From NCBI GenBank assembly GCA_035533015.1, contig DATLUQ010000015.1, forward strand, positions 1 through 64,000: DNA of 64,000 nt. The letters run 5' to 3'. The first letter of the stretch is position 1. Every line of letters starts with the position of its first letter. Position numbers and translations under genes: made by a program. Below are positions 50,078 to 58,647 of this stretch, piece after piece. The stretch comes from Gemmatimonadaceae bacterium. Lineage in GTDB: Bacteria; Gemmatimonadota; Gemmatimonadetes; Gemmatimonadales; Gemmatimonadaceae. The notes below the pieces were generated by a model. The model was not told the origin of the DNA and did not search any database. It saw only the letters and a list, made by a program, of their open reading frames with translations.

Positions 50078-50551
50078 TCAGGCCCGGCCGAACAACGCTG
50101 CCAGATTGCGGTTCAGGTCTCGCTCGAAATTCTCGGCCAATACTGGGGTGGATTCGGGCTCGCTTCGGGGCTCGGCGGCCGCCAGGCGGGCCGCGAACTC
50201 GTCAAAATACAGCCTGACGAGCCCGATCGAACTTTCCCTGTCGAACGCGCTCAAGAAAATGTACGTACCGCGGGGCGTCCTCGCTTCGGCCAGGAAGATC
50301 TGCCGGTCCTGGCCGGCGTGGTGCAGTCCGCTGAACGGACGTCCACCGAGCATTCGTCCCAGTTCGGCCCCGGAGGCGTGGATGGCTGCCGCCAGGGCGC
50401 ATGCCGACGCGACGTCCAGCGACCGGGTGAATCCGTGCTCCGCGAGGACCTGGCCGCTGGGCAGCAGGAGCAGGGCGATCGTCACGCGAGCGTCCTCCAC
50501 GAATTGCTGCAGTGGAGCCTGGAGCCACGATTCGACCGAGCGCGTGATCAT
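50078..50551 (-). CDS. Roadblock/LC7-like protein 1 (candidate MglA partner)
   Basis: The product has 157 residues from MITRSVESWLQAPLQQFVED. The fold reads as roadblock/LC7: helix, then ARVTIALLLLPSGQVLAEHG (paired strands), a helix (ACALAAAIHASGAELGRML), and strands QIFLAEARTPRGTYIFLSAF. A longer C-terminal tail (about 118-157) is helical and charged. Roadblock dimers act as GAPs or anchors for MglA. The gene lies just before mglA and overlaps the second roadblock gene by four bases (ATGA). The larger open frame upstream of the ATG is out of the real reading. Confidence 0.78.
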   Translation of the reverse strand: MITRSVESWLQAPLQQFVEDARVTIALLLLPSGQVLAEHGFTRSLDVASACALAAAIHASGAELGRMLGGRPFSGLHHAGQDRQIFLAEARTPRGTYIFLSAFDRESSIGLVRLYFDEFAARLAAAEPRSEPESTPVLAENFERDLNRNLAALFGRA

Positions 50552-50895
50552 GCCAGCGCCCGGACAGCTTTGAGCATCTCGACCCGCACGAGCCCCACAT
50601 TCGCGGCCGGCGCGGCGACCACGACCAACACCATATCCTCGCGCCCCGCGGCGCAGACGCGCCCCGATTCGGCTTCCAGTTCCATGAAGGTCACGCCGCC
50701 CATCCCCGCCGCGCCCGCCGACAGGCGTGCCTTGCGATGGAGCGACGCCGAGAGCGCCGCCACGCGGTCGCCGTCCTGGCCGAATTGCAGCACCGAGTCG
50801 ATGATCGTGCCGTCGTGCTCGTCCACGAGCATGGTGGCCGACACGCCGCGCAGCCGCATGAGCGACTGCAGCATCGTGGTAAACGGGGAGTTCAT
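50548..50895 (-). CDS. Roadblock/LC7-like protein 2 (candidate MglB)
   Basis: The product has 115 residues, the size of a minimal roadblock protein: MNSPFTTMLQSLMRLRGVSATMLVDEHD, then helix (VAALSASLHRKARLSAGA) and strands (GVTFMELEAESGRVCAAG, MVLVVVAAPAANVGLVRVEM). It is the closest match in size to MglB, the GAP of MglA. It is sandwiched by four-base overlaps between roadblock 1 and the TPR-roadblock gene, so the three are co-translated with mglA. Confidence 0.78.
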   Translation of the reverse strand: MNSPFTTMLQSLMRLRGVSATMLVDEHDGTIIDSVLQFGQDGDRVAALSASLHRKARLSAGAAGMGGVTFMELEAESGRVCAAGREDMVLVVVAAPAANVGLVRVEMLKAVRALA

Positions 50896-51755
50896 GCCGG
50901 ATCCTCCGCCGCGTCGGAGGCACCGGGCGCCCATCCACTGCGCGCGAGCCACTCGCGTGCGCGCCACGCGCACCGGTCGAGCAGACGCCGCACGAGCCCG
51001 AGCGGCGTGGCCCGCGAGACGGCGAGCACCAGCAGCCCGTCGCCTGCCGCCGGGGTCATCGCCACCACCGCGATCTCGGTTTCGAACACGATCGATTTCC
51101 ATTCGCCGAGACCGAGATGGCGCGTAGCGCGATCGGCCTCGTCGGACACGCCGCTCAGCTGCGCGCCGACCTCGGCCGCCACGTCGCGCCCCTCGGCCGT
51201 GGGGTAGGCGCCGGCCAGCACGAACCCCGATGCATCGAGCAGCAGCGCCGTCTGCTCGCCGCCCTCGAGCACCGAGGCGAACACGAACAGCGGATCGTCG
51301 GGATCGTACCACGCGGCAGCGGACTCCACGCCGGCCGCGCCCGGAGTGGCCGAATTGCGCCGCACGGTGTCGAGGGCGGCGCTGATGCCGGCGTCGGGAG
51401 CGTCGCCCAGCGCGGCGCGGCGCAGGTAGTCCTCGGCCTCCTCGAAGCGCCCCTGCTGGAAGCACACGAACGCCATTCCCTTTAACGAACCAGTATGGTC
51501 GGGGGACAGGCGCAGGGCCATGTCCCACTCGTCGAACGCGCGCTCGAATTCACCGGCATCCACGTACACCCGGGCCAGCAGATCGTGGGCATCGGGGTGG
51601 TGCGGATGCCGCTGCAGCCCGAGCACGGCCACGCGCCGCGCCGCGTCGAGGTGCCCCTGTCGCCGCAAGGCCTCGGCCAACGGGAGAAACGCCAGGCTGG
51701 CCGGGTCCCGGGCCAGTTCATCGCTCCAGCGGCGGATCGCATCAGGCATCGGCAT
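50892..51755 (-). CDS. TPR-roadblock fusion protein
   Basis: The product has 287 residues. The N-terminal part (about 1-125) has TPR units: LPLAEALRRQGHLDAARRVA, LARVYVDAGEFERAFDEWDM and FVCFQQGRFEEAEDYLRRAA. The C-terminal part (about 155-265) is roadblock-like: LFVFASVLEGGEQTALLLDA, a helix EVGAQLSGVSDEADRATR and strands WKSIVFETEIAVVAMTPA. A fusion of TPR and roadblock could bridge MglA to the scaffold proteins encoded next to it. Two ATGs six bases apart can serve as start; both overlap the preceding PATAN gene. Confidence 0.75.
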   Translation of the reverse strand: MPMPDAIRRWSDELARDPASLAFLPLAEALRRQGHLDAARRVAVLGLQRHPHHPDAHDLLARVYVDAGEFERAFDEWDMALRLSPDHTGSLKGMAFVCFQQGRFEEAEDYLRRAALGDAPDAGISAALDTVRRNSATPGAAGVESAAAWYDPDDPLFVFASVLEGGEQTALLLDASGFVLAGAYPTAEGRDVAAEVGAQLSGVSDEADRATRHLGLGEWKSIVFETEIAVVAMTPAAGDGLLVLAVSRATPLGLVRRLLDRCAWRAREWLARSGWAPGASDAAEDPA

Positions 51756-52884
51756 CGGCTTCCAGCAGGTTGGTGAGTCGGATGAGCGAGTCGAGCGACG
51801 CCTGGACGCGCGCCGCGTCGAGCCCAGCCGGCGACAGGCGCAGGAAATGCTCCCAGCTTGCCCGCGCCGTGGCGAACTCCCCCACCCGCGCCGCCGCGAA
51901 CCCCAACTCGAGGTGTACGCGCGGGGTGAGCGGGTCGGCGTGCACGGCGCGTCGCAGCTCCTCCAGCGCCTCGGGATACCGGCGCAGCTTCACGAGGGCG
52001 CGGGCGACGAGCAGCCGGGCTTCCGTGCCGAACGCGTCAACGGCGCCCCGCGCCGATTCCAGCGCCGCGGCGAAGTCCCCGTACGCCATCGCGCCCCGCG
52101 CCCGCTCGAGCAGCGCCTCGTCTCCCACCACCGCGGGGCGCGGCTCCCGACCACGGCGCGTGGCCGCCTTGAGGTCCACGACCCCCGTGGTGACGAGCCC
52201 GTAGGCCACCTTGGCCACCTCGAATTCGCTGCGGCCCAGCGATCCGGCGATCTCGCGCAGGTCGCGCGTGCCGTCGATCATCGTGAGCACTTCCCACTCG
52301 TGCGGCAGGAGGTCGAGCTGCGTCTCGTGATCGCCAGTCACCGCGGCGAGTTGGGGCACCACGGCCAGATTCGGCACCTTGTCGACGATACGCGACCACT
52401 CGTCGATGCGGCGCGCGCCCTCCATGAGCAGCGACTCGGTGGACACGCTGACCCGGATACTGGAGGGGAGCGCATCGGCGGAGAGTTCCTCGAACGAGAA
52501 GAACCCCTCGCGCCACGACATCAGTTCGAATACGACCGTTTCCACCTGGAGGCGCACCTGGCGTTCCAACTCGCGCTGCGACACGGCGCCGCCAGCCACC
52601 AGTGCACTGGCCAGCGCGCTGGGCGCGGCGTTGGCCCCCGCCCGGCTACGGGCTTCAACCAGATCCGACTCGGTGATCTTGTCCGACGCCAGCAGCAACT
52701 GCGCCAGCGATAGCGGTCTGCTGCGGATGCTCGCTTGAATGATGCGACCGTTCACGAAATGCACCACGCCCTCGTCGTCTCGCAACTCGGAGGTCACGCG
52801 CAGCATCCCCGTCTTGCGGCTCAGATCGAGCAGCTGGAAGACATCGTGGATGCCGAGTTCGCGGAGAGGACCTTCGATCGTCAT
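51742..52884 (-). CDS. PATAN (DUF4388)-TPR protein, copy B
   Basis: The product has 380 residues. MTIEGPLRELGIHDVFQLLD with GMLRVTSELRDDEGVVHFVN and GRIIQASIRSRP is a PATAN/DUF4388 start, parallel to copy A at 46.1 kb. The helical middle (about 60-130) and winged-helix-like part (LLPHEWEVLTMIDGTRDLRE) also align in order. Only about three TPR units remain (AMAYGDFAAALESARGAV, ALVKLRRYPEALEELRRAVH, FAAARVGEFATARASWEHFL), compared with about eight in copy A. Two bases separate it from the large TPR gene upstream. Confidence 0.83.
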   Translation of the reverse strand: MTIEGPLRELGIHDVFQLLDLSRKTGMLRVTSELRDDEGVVHFVNGRIIQASIRSRPLSLAQLLLASDKITESDLVEARSRAGANAAPSALASALVAGGAVSQRELERQVRLQVETVVFELMSWREGFFSFEELSADALPSSIRVSVSTESLLMEGARRIDEWSRIVDKVPNLAVVPQLAAVTGDHETQLDLLPHEWEVLTMIDGTRDLREIAGSLGRSEFEVAKVAYGLVTTGVVDLKAATRRGREPRPAVVGDEALLERARGAMAYGDFAAALESARGAVDAFGTEARLLVARALVKLRRYPEALEELRRAVHADPLTPRVHLELGFAAARVGEFATARASWEHFLRLSPAGLDAARVQASLDSLIRLTNLLEADADA

Positions 52885-52886
52885 GG

Positions 52887-55586
52887 TCAGGCGGTCTTGC
52901 GGGTGGCGAAGATTCGTTGGAGGTCGGTGGCCGAGCGGATTTCGCGCCGCGCCCGTCGCGCATACGCGCCGGACGGTGCCAGCGTCAGGACCCGTGTCCA
53001 TCGCTCGATCGCCTCCCGGAAGCAACGCCGCTCGGCGAGCAGCGCGCCCTGATGAAACAGCGCGCCGACGTGATCCGGATCGAAGCGAAGGACGCGCGTG
53101 AACGCCTTGACCGCGTCGTCCTTGCGATTGAGCACGAGCAGGGTCTCGCCCAGGGAGATCAGGGCATCGAAGTGGTACGGATCGCGCTCGAGCAGGTCGA
53201 TGAGCAGGGGCATCGCCTCGTCGGCCCGTCCCGCCATGCGGCGCAGGGTGGCCAGTTCGAGCGACGCCTCGGCGTACGTGGGCACGGCGTCGAGCGCCGC
53301 GAGGAGTTCGGCTTCGGCCTCGCGCAGTTGCCGCTTCTCGATGAACAACCTGGCCAGTTCGTAGCGCACGCCTGCGAACTCGGGATCGAGCTCCAGTGCG
53401 TGGCGGTAGGCCATGACGGCCCCCTCGCGGTCGCCCAGCCGGCGGGCGATGTCGCCCATCTGTTGGTGGACGTCGGCGCGCATGGGCGCGACGCGGCGCG
53501 CGGTATCGAGCGTGGCCAGCGCCGCCGCCGGGTCGCCCGATGCTGCCCGCACCGCCGCCGCCAGCATGAGCACGTCGATGTCCTCGGAAGCGCGGAGCAC
53601 GAGGGTTTCGACGATCGGCCGCGCCTCGGCCGGCTGGCCCAGCTTGAGCAGCGCCTGCGCCTCCCCCCGCATCGCCCCCAGGTCGTCGGGGACCTGGCGG
53701 CGGGCCTCGCGGTAACGTTCGAGCGCCTCACCATACAGCCCTTGGCGCGCGAACGTCTCGCCCAGCAGCACGTTGCCGACGGTGCGGTCGGCGCCGTGCG
53801 CGAGGGCGCGCCGCGCTTCCATCTGCGCCCGGTCGAAGAACCCCTTCGTGAGGTAGTCCGCCGCCATCCCGTACGGGTCCGTGTCGACGCGCGCCGACGG
53901 GGCGGGCGTCGGCGCGAGTTGCGTGAACACGCCGTCGAGCAGGCCGGGATCGAAGTCGAACTCCTCGATCGCCGCATCGATCCGCTGCTCGCCTCCCAGG
54001 TCGGGCTGGATCGAGAGATCCGGGTCCTCGTACTGGAGGTCGATCGCCAGATCGAACTTCTGTGCCACGTAGTAGGGCTCGATCTCCAACGCCAGCTTGG
54101 TCTCGCGCAGGGCCCCTTCGAAATCGCCGAGATTCGAGAGGGTGAAGCTCAGGTTGTAGTGCGCTTCGGCGTATTCGGGCCGCGCCTGCACGGCACGCGC
54201 GAAAGCGTTGCGCGCATCCTCGAATCGCTGCAGGTCGGTGAGCACGAGCCCCACGCCGTTCCAGGCCACGGGGTGTTCGGGTTCGGCCGACAGAACCTGC
54301 CGATAGGCTTCCAGGGCCTGCTGCAGGCGGCGGGCACGGTAGAGGAGCAACGCCAGGTTGAGGCGCGCCTTGGCCAGTCCGCCCTGCGCGTCGAGGGCGG
54401 CACGGAACTGGGCCACCGCGTCGTCGCCGTCGCCGGCGTGGTAGAGCGCCACACCGAGGTTGTTGTGCGCCAGCGCGTATCCCTCGTCCAGGTCGATGGC
54501 ACGCCGGTAGCTCCGTTCGGCGTCGGCCACCCGCCCCGCCTGGTGCAGGGCCACCCCCCGTTCGTTCCACAGCTTGGGGCTCTCGGGATTGCGGGCGATG
54601 AGTTGGTCGTACAGGGCGAGGGCGGTGGCCGCTTCGCGCGTCACCAGGTGCACTTCGGCCATCGCCTGGCACACGAGGTCCTCATCCTCGCCGCGGTCGA
54701 GCGCCAGTTGGTACTCGCGCAGCGCCTCGGCGTAATATCCCTTCTGGCGGAAGGCGAGCCCGAGATTGTAGTGCGCGAGCTGACCTTCGCGCGCCACCTC
54801 CATGCGGTGCGCCCGGCGCGCGCCGCGCGCCTCCGTCATCTGCTCGTAGCGGAGCGCCTTGTTCTCGTCGATGGACAGGTTGGCCTGGGCGCGCGACAGC
54901 GTCGGGTTGAGCTTGATGGCGCGCTTGGTGATGGCGCGCGCCTCGTCCTGCCGCCCCATGTCGCCGAGCACGAACCCCATGAGGTACAGGGCGTCGTGGT
55001 TCTCGGGATTCAGTTCGATGGCCCGGGTGAGCGACGCGAGGGCATCATCGTTGAGCCCGCGGTTGTAGGCGATCTCACCCAGGTAGAAATGGACGAGCGA
55101 ACTGGAGGGATCGAGCGCACGCGCCTTCTCCAACCACCGCTGCGCCTCCTCCGGACGCTCCAGCGCCCGCTCCGAAAGCCCGAGTTGGAGGATCGCGCCG
55201 ACGTCGTTCGGCGCGTAGCGGAGGAGCGCCGTGAACTCGTCCACCGCGTGCTGGTGTTCGCCGAGCAGGGCATACGTGCGCGCCAGCTCCCACCGCGCTT
55301 CGCCATCGGTCGGGTTCGCGCGCACCCGGTCCCGGAGTTCGGGCACGCGATCATCGTAGTAGCCGGTGTTGAAGTACGCGATCTCGAGGTTCCGCTGGGC
55401 CACCTGCATGCGCGGGTCGATCTCGAGGGCGCGCATGAACGCCTGGACCGCCTCGGCGTATAAGTTTTTGTTGAAGTACAACACCCCCAGGTTGTTGTGC
55501 GCGCCGGCGTCCGACGGGTCGATCCGCCGCGCAAACGACCTCAGAATCTCGTGGTCGCGCTCCGAACCCAGGCTCGTGGCCGCCAT
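52887..55586 (-). CDS. Large TPR protein (899 residues)
   Basis: Almost the full chain is TPR repeats. The N-terminal half (about 25-235) starts AHNNLGVLYFNKNLYAEAVQ and includes WELARTYALLGEHQHAVDEF; repeats resume (about 270-490; NNLGVALYHAGDGDDAVAQF). An acidic interruption follows (about 505-560, containing DLQYEDPDLSIQPDLGGEQR) before the last block (about 575-880), ending GALLAERRCFREAIERWTRV. No signal peptide or membrane segment is visible, so it is cytoplasmic. It is the largest protein in the array and a probable scaffold for the chemosensory/MglA parts. One base after cheC's stop and two bases before the PATAN gene. No domain beyond TPR was recognised. Confidence 0.88.
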   Translation of the reverse strand: MAATSLGSERDHEILRSFARRIDPSDAGAHNNLGVLYFNKNLYAEAVQAFMRALEIDPRMQVAQRNLEIAYFNTGYYDDRVPELRDRVRANPTDGEARWELARTYALLGEHQHAVDEFTALLRYAPNDVGAILQLGLSERALERPEEAQRWLEKARALDPSSSLVHFYLGEIAYNRGLNDDALASLTRAIELNPENHDALYLMGFVLGDMGRQDEARAITKRAIKLNPTLSRAQANLSIDENKALRYEQMTEARGARRAHRMEVAREGQLAHYNLGLAFRQKGYYAEALREYQLALDRGEDEDLVCQAMAEVHLVTREAATALALYDQLIARNPESPKLWNERGVALHQAGRVADAERSYRRAIDLDEGYALAHNNLGVALYHAGDGDDAVAQFRAALDAQGGLAKARLNLALLLYRARRLQQALEAYRQVLSAEPEHPVAWNGVGLVLTDLQRFEDARNAFARAVQARPEYAEAHYNLSFTLSNLGDFEGALRETKLALEIEPYYVAQKFDLAIDLQYEDPDLSIQPDLGGEQRIDAAIEEFDFDPGLLDGVFTQLAPTPAPSARVDTDPYGMAADYLTKGFFDRAQMEARRALAHGADRTVGNVLLGETFARQGLYGEALERYREARRQVPDDLGAMRGEAQALLKLGQPAEARPIVETLVLRASEDIDVLMLAAAVRAASGDPAAALATLDTARRVAPMRADVHQQMGDIARRLGDREGAVMAYRHALELDPEFAGVRYELARLFIEKRQLREAEAELLAALDAVPTYAEASLELATLRRMAGRADEAMPLLIDLLERDPYHFDALISLGETLLVLNRKDDAVKAFTRVLRFDPDHVGALFHQGALLAERRCFREAIERWTRVLTLAPSGAYARRARREIRSATDLQRIFATRKTA

Positions 55587-55587
55587 G

Positions 55588-56208
55588 TCATGTCACGCGA
55601 ATGGCGCGGAGGATCACCTGCAGCGACGCCGGATCGGGCAGCAACAGGAAGAACCCCCGCAGTCGTTGGTCGACGTCCTTGAGCACGAAGTCGCTCTCCA
55701 CGCAGAACACGTAGTCGTGGTCGGTGCCGAACTGCAGATACGCCGTCGTCAGCACCGCCGCCGACATGTCGATGGCCAATGCCGGCGGCGACGGTAGCAG
55801 CAACATGCCCATGAACTCGCTCAGCGCATTCATGTAGGCGCTGCTCAGGATGTTGCCCGCCTCCTTGATCGCTGACTGCTCCAGTTCGCCCAACTCCGCG
55901 GTCGATCCGGCGGGCCGCCGCAGCATCATCTCGGCCAGCTGCACGGCCGCCGACTTCGGGAACACGAGCAGCGTGCGCCCCGACAGATCCCCGAGGATGT
56001 GCAGCAGCACCGCCGCCACTGGCTCCTCCGGGTCGCCCACCAACGGCGCCACGTCCTCGAGCCGCTGGATGTTGATCCGCGGCACGCTGATCATGATCGT
56101 GCCGCCCACGATCTGTGATAGTGCGGTGGCGGCATGTCCGGCGCCGATGTTGGCCACCTCGCGCAGCGCGTCGAGCTGCAACGCCTTGAGGGACGAAAGA
56201 TCTTCCAT
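55588..56208 (-). CDS. cheC: CheC-type CheY-P phosphatase
   Basis: The product has 206 residues with the duplicated CheC motif: LREVANIGAGHAATALSQI (about 15-33) and IKEAGNILSSAYMNALSEF (about 113-131). Both carry the E-x-x-N pair that CheC/CheX/FliY use to dephosphorylate CheY-P, so both sites look intact. It is likely to work with CheD (44.8 kb). Between cheA and the large TPR gene; ten bases after the cheA stop. Confidence 0.93.
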   Translation of the reverse strand: MEDLSSLKALQLDALREVANIGAGHAATALSQIVGGTIMISVPRINIQRLEDVAPLVGDPEEPVAAVLLHILGDLSGRTLLVFPKSAAVQLAEMMLRRPAGSTAELGELEQSAIKEAGNILSSAYMNALSEFMGMLLLPSPPALAIDMSAAVLTTAYLQFGTDHDYVFCVESDFVLKDVDQRLRGFFLLLPDPASLQVILRAIRVT

Positions 56209-56218
56209 GACTGCTCCG

Positions 56219-58129
56219 TTAGGAGAGACTGCTCACATCGAGAATCAGCGCCGGGGCCCCGTCCCCGAGGATCGTCGCGCCGCTGAACGCCTGCATGTGC
56301 GACCGCACCGGATCGTATTGTTTCACGACGATCTCCTCCTGCCCCGCCAGCCCATCCACCACCAGCCCCGCCCGACGCTCGGCCAACTCGAGCACGATCA
56401 CGTGCTCCCGCGTCTCCCCCGCGCGCCGCGGCAACCCCACGATGTCCCGTAGCCGCAGCAGCGGCAGCACCTCCTCGCGCAACGTCAGCACCTCCCGCCC
56501 GCGCAGCGTGCGCAGCCGGTCGGACTTCAGTTCCACCGTCTCGCACACGTGGGTCATCGGCACCGCGTACAACTCCGCGTCCACCCGCGTGAGCAGCGCC
56601 CGCAGGATGGCGAGCGTGAGCGGCAGCCGGAGCGTGACGGTCGTCCCGACGCCCGCCTGGGTCTTCACGTCCACCGACCCGCCGAGCGCCCGGACGCGGG
56701 ACAGCACCGCGTCCAGCCCCACCCCGCGGCCCGAAAGATCGGTCACCCGCTCCGCCGTCGAGAAACCAGGACGCGATACCAGCCGCACCAACTCGTCATC
56801 GCTCAGGTCGGGCTTGGCCGCGTCCATCAGTCCCGCCGCCCTGGCCTTCTCGATCACGCGGACCCGATCGATCCCCCGCCCGTCGTCGGTCACCCTGATC
56901 ACCACCGCGGAGCGGTCGCGCGCCGCCGACAGCACCAGCCGGCCCTCGCGCGCCTTGCCCGCCCGCTCGCGACCCTCGGGCCCCTCGATGCCGTGGTCCA
57001 CCGCGTTGCGCAGCAGATGGACGATTGGATCGCCGATCTCCTCCAACATCGACCGGTCGAGCTCGATGTCCTTGCCCTCGATCGTGAAGTCGATCTGCTT
57101 GCCCAGTCCGCGCGCCGCGTCGCGTACCAATCGTGGAAACCGGTCGAACACCTGCCACACTGGCACCATGCGGCTGGTCACGATCTCGTCGCGCAGGTCG
57201 CCAATGAGGCGCGAAGCCTGGGCCAGCGTCTCGTCGAGTGACGGATCGCCCAGCTGGGCCCCGATCTGCTGTAGCCGCCCCCGCGTGATCACCAGCTCGC
57301 CGATCAGGTTCATCAGCGCATCCAGGCGCCGCAGGTCAATGCGCACGTGCCGCGCGGCGTGGGCCGGCGCCGAGGCCTCGGACGGAGGCTGACGAATCGC
57401 AGTCGCGGCCGGCGGCGTTCCCCGCACCCGTTCATCCACCTGCACCAACGCCACGTCCCCCGCGCTCCGCACCATTCCCGCGATCTCCGCCGGCAATGCA
57501 TCCGTCCGGAGGCGCACTGCAAAATCGAGGTCGAACTCGTTGGCCTGGAGCGACGCGAGCACGGGCGATACCCCGGTCACCTCCCCCAACCGCCCGAGCG
57601 CCTGGACGATGAGAAAGGCCCGCACCCCCCGAAGGGGCGTGTCCTTGACCAGTCGCACGCGCACCACCCGCCCCGTCCCCTCGGGCGCCGGCGCCGTCCA
57701 CAACTGCTCATCCATCGGCCCCGGCGCGATCGCCGCCTCGGCGCGCGGTGTCACACCCCCCATGGCCCGCAGCCGCTCGAGCACCGGGGCAGCGCTCACG
57801 TCATCGCCGTCGCCCGCTACAGCGGCCTCGACCGCCTGCTCCAGGACGTCCGCGGCGCGGAAGAGCACGTCCATCACCTCCGGCGTGATGACCATCGTCT
57901 TGCGACGTACCCGGTCCAGAAGACTCTCCATCTCGTGCGACAGCTCCGCCACGACGCCGTACCCCATGGTGGCGCTCATCCCCTTCACCGTGTGCACGGC
58001 GCGGAAGATGGCGGTCACCGGCTCGTCACCGCCGGCCCCGCGTTCCAACTGCAGCAGCCAATGGTTCACCGCCGAGACGTGCTCCCGGCTCTCGGTGAGG
58101 AAAAGCTCGGCGTAATCAGAAGTATCCAA
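56219..58129 (-). CDS. cheA: Chemosensory histidine kinase CheA
   Basis: The product has 636 residues from a TTG (MDTSDYAELF) eight bases after the cheY stop. P1 (HPt) carries the phospho-acceptor His46 in AVHTVKGMSATMG. A P2-like CheY-binding domain follows (about 165-250, VVRVRLVKDTPLRGVRAFLI). P3 dimerisation begins at RIDLRRLDALMNLIGELVI. P4 (kinase) has HLLRNAVDHGIE (N box), DDGRGID (G1) and GRGVGLDAV (G2). P5, CheW-like, ends the protein and binds CheW/receptors. All catalytic parts are present. The open frame further upstream overlaps cheY and is not used; no ATG is available at this start. Confidence 0.96.
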   Translation of the reverse strand: MDTSDYAELFLTESREHVSAVNHWLLQLERGAGGDEPVTAIFRAVHTVKGMSATMGYGVVAELSHEMESLLDRVRRKTMVITPEVMDVLFRAADVLEQAVEAAVAGDGDDVSAAPVLERLRAMGGVTPRAEAAIAPGPMDEQLWTAPAPEGTGRVVRVRLVKDTPLRGVRAFLIVQALGRLGEVTGVSPVLASLQANEFDLDFAVRLRTDALPAEIAGMVRSAGDVALVQVDERVRGTPPAATAIRQPPSEASAPAHAARHVRIDLRRLDALMNLIGELVITRGRLQQIGAQLGDPSLDETLAQASRLIGDLRDEIVTSRMVPVWQVFDRFPRLVRDAARGLGKQIDFTIEGKDIELDRSMLEEIGDPIVHLLRNAVDHGIEGPEGRERAGKAREGRLVLSAARDRSAVVIRVTDDGRGIDRVRVIEKARAAGLMDAAKPDLSDDELVRLVSRPGFSTAERVTDLSGRGVGLDAVLSRVRALGGSVDVKTQAGVGTTVTLRLPLTLAILRALLTRVDAELYAVPMTHVCETVELKSDRLRTLRGREVLTLREEVLPLLRLRDIVGLPRRAGETREHVIVLELAERRAGLVVDGLAGQEEIVVKQYDPVRSHMQAFSGATILGDGAPALILDVSSLS

Positions 58130-58137
58130 CGCGCCGA

Positions 58138-58500
58138 TTATCCCAGCACGCGCTGGACAGCTTCGAGCACGCGGCTTGGCTGGAAGGGCTTCACGACAAA
58201 GTCCTTGGCCCCTGCCTGGATCGCTTCCACCACGAGGGCTTGCTGCCCCATGGCGCTGCACATGAGGATCTTCGCCTGCGGATCGAACTTGGCGATTTCC
58301 CGCACCGCGTCGATGCCCCCCATGTCCGGCATCACGATGTCCATCGTGACCAGATCCGGACGCAGCTGCTTGTACTTCTCCACGGCCTGAATGCCGGTCT
58401 CCGCCTCACCCACGATCTCGAATCCGGCCGACTGGAGGATGTCCCCTACCATCGTCCGCATGAAGATCGCGTCGTCACAAATCAACACCGTGTGGCTCAT
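58138..58500 (-). CDS. cheY: Single-domain response regulator CheY
   Basis: The product has 120 residues, one receiver domain. Acidic pair Asp9-Asp10, phospho-acceptor Asp54 (TMDIVMPDMGG), the conserved Ser82 position (CSAMGQ) and Lys104 (VVKPF) are all in place. It receives phosphate from CheA and would act on the downstream motility or polarity target. GGGAG lies nine bases before the ATG. A 147 nt gap upstream (58501-58647) is the largest break in this array. Confidence 0.95.
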   Translation of the reverse strand: MSHTVLICDDAIFMRTMVGDILQSAGFEIVGEAETGIQAVEKYKQLRPDLVTMDIVMPDMGGIDAVREIAKFDPQAKILMCSAMGQQALVVEAIQAGAKDFVVKPFQPSRVLEAVQRVLG

Positions 58501-58647
58501 GTCGCTCCCGTTGTGGACTGACTGCCCGCGAGCGCCGCTGCGCTCGTTGGTCTGGCCGACGCCCTGGCGGTAGGAGGTTGGAAGGGAGCAGAGAGGAATC
58601 CGGCGAGCGAGGGTCTCGGTCTTGCCCTCCCACCCTACTACGGAAGT
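58501..58647. other. 147 nt gap before cheY, possible array promoter
   Basis: It is the only gap over 50 nt between 41 kb and the right edge, lying between the third cheW and cheY on the same strand. A promoter for cheY-cheA and the genes after it is likely here, but I found no -35/-10 pair I can defend. No open frame or hairpin of note was found. Confidence 0.35.

Noticed and set aside
52917-55463. 848-codon plus-strand open frame opposite the large TPR gene
   Set aside because: Antisense to a continuous TPR protein whose repeats prove the minus-strand reading.
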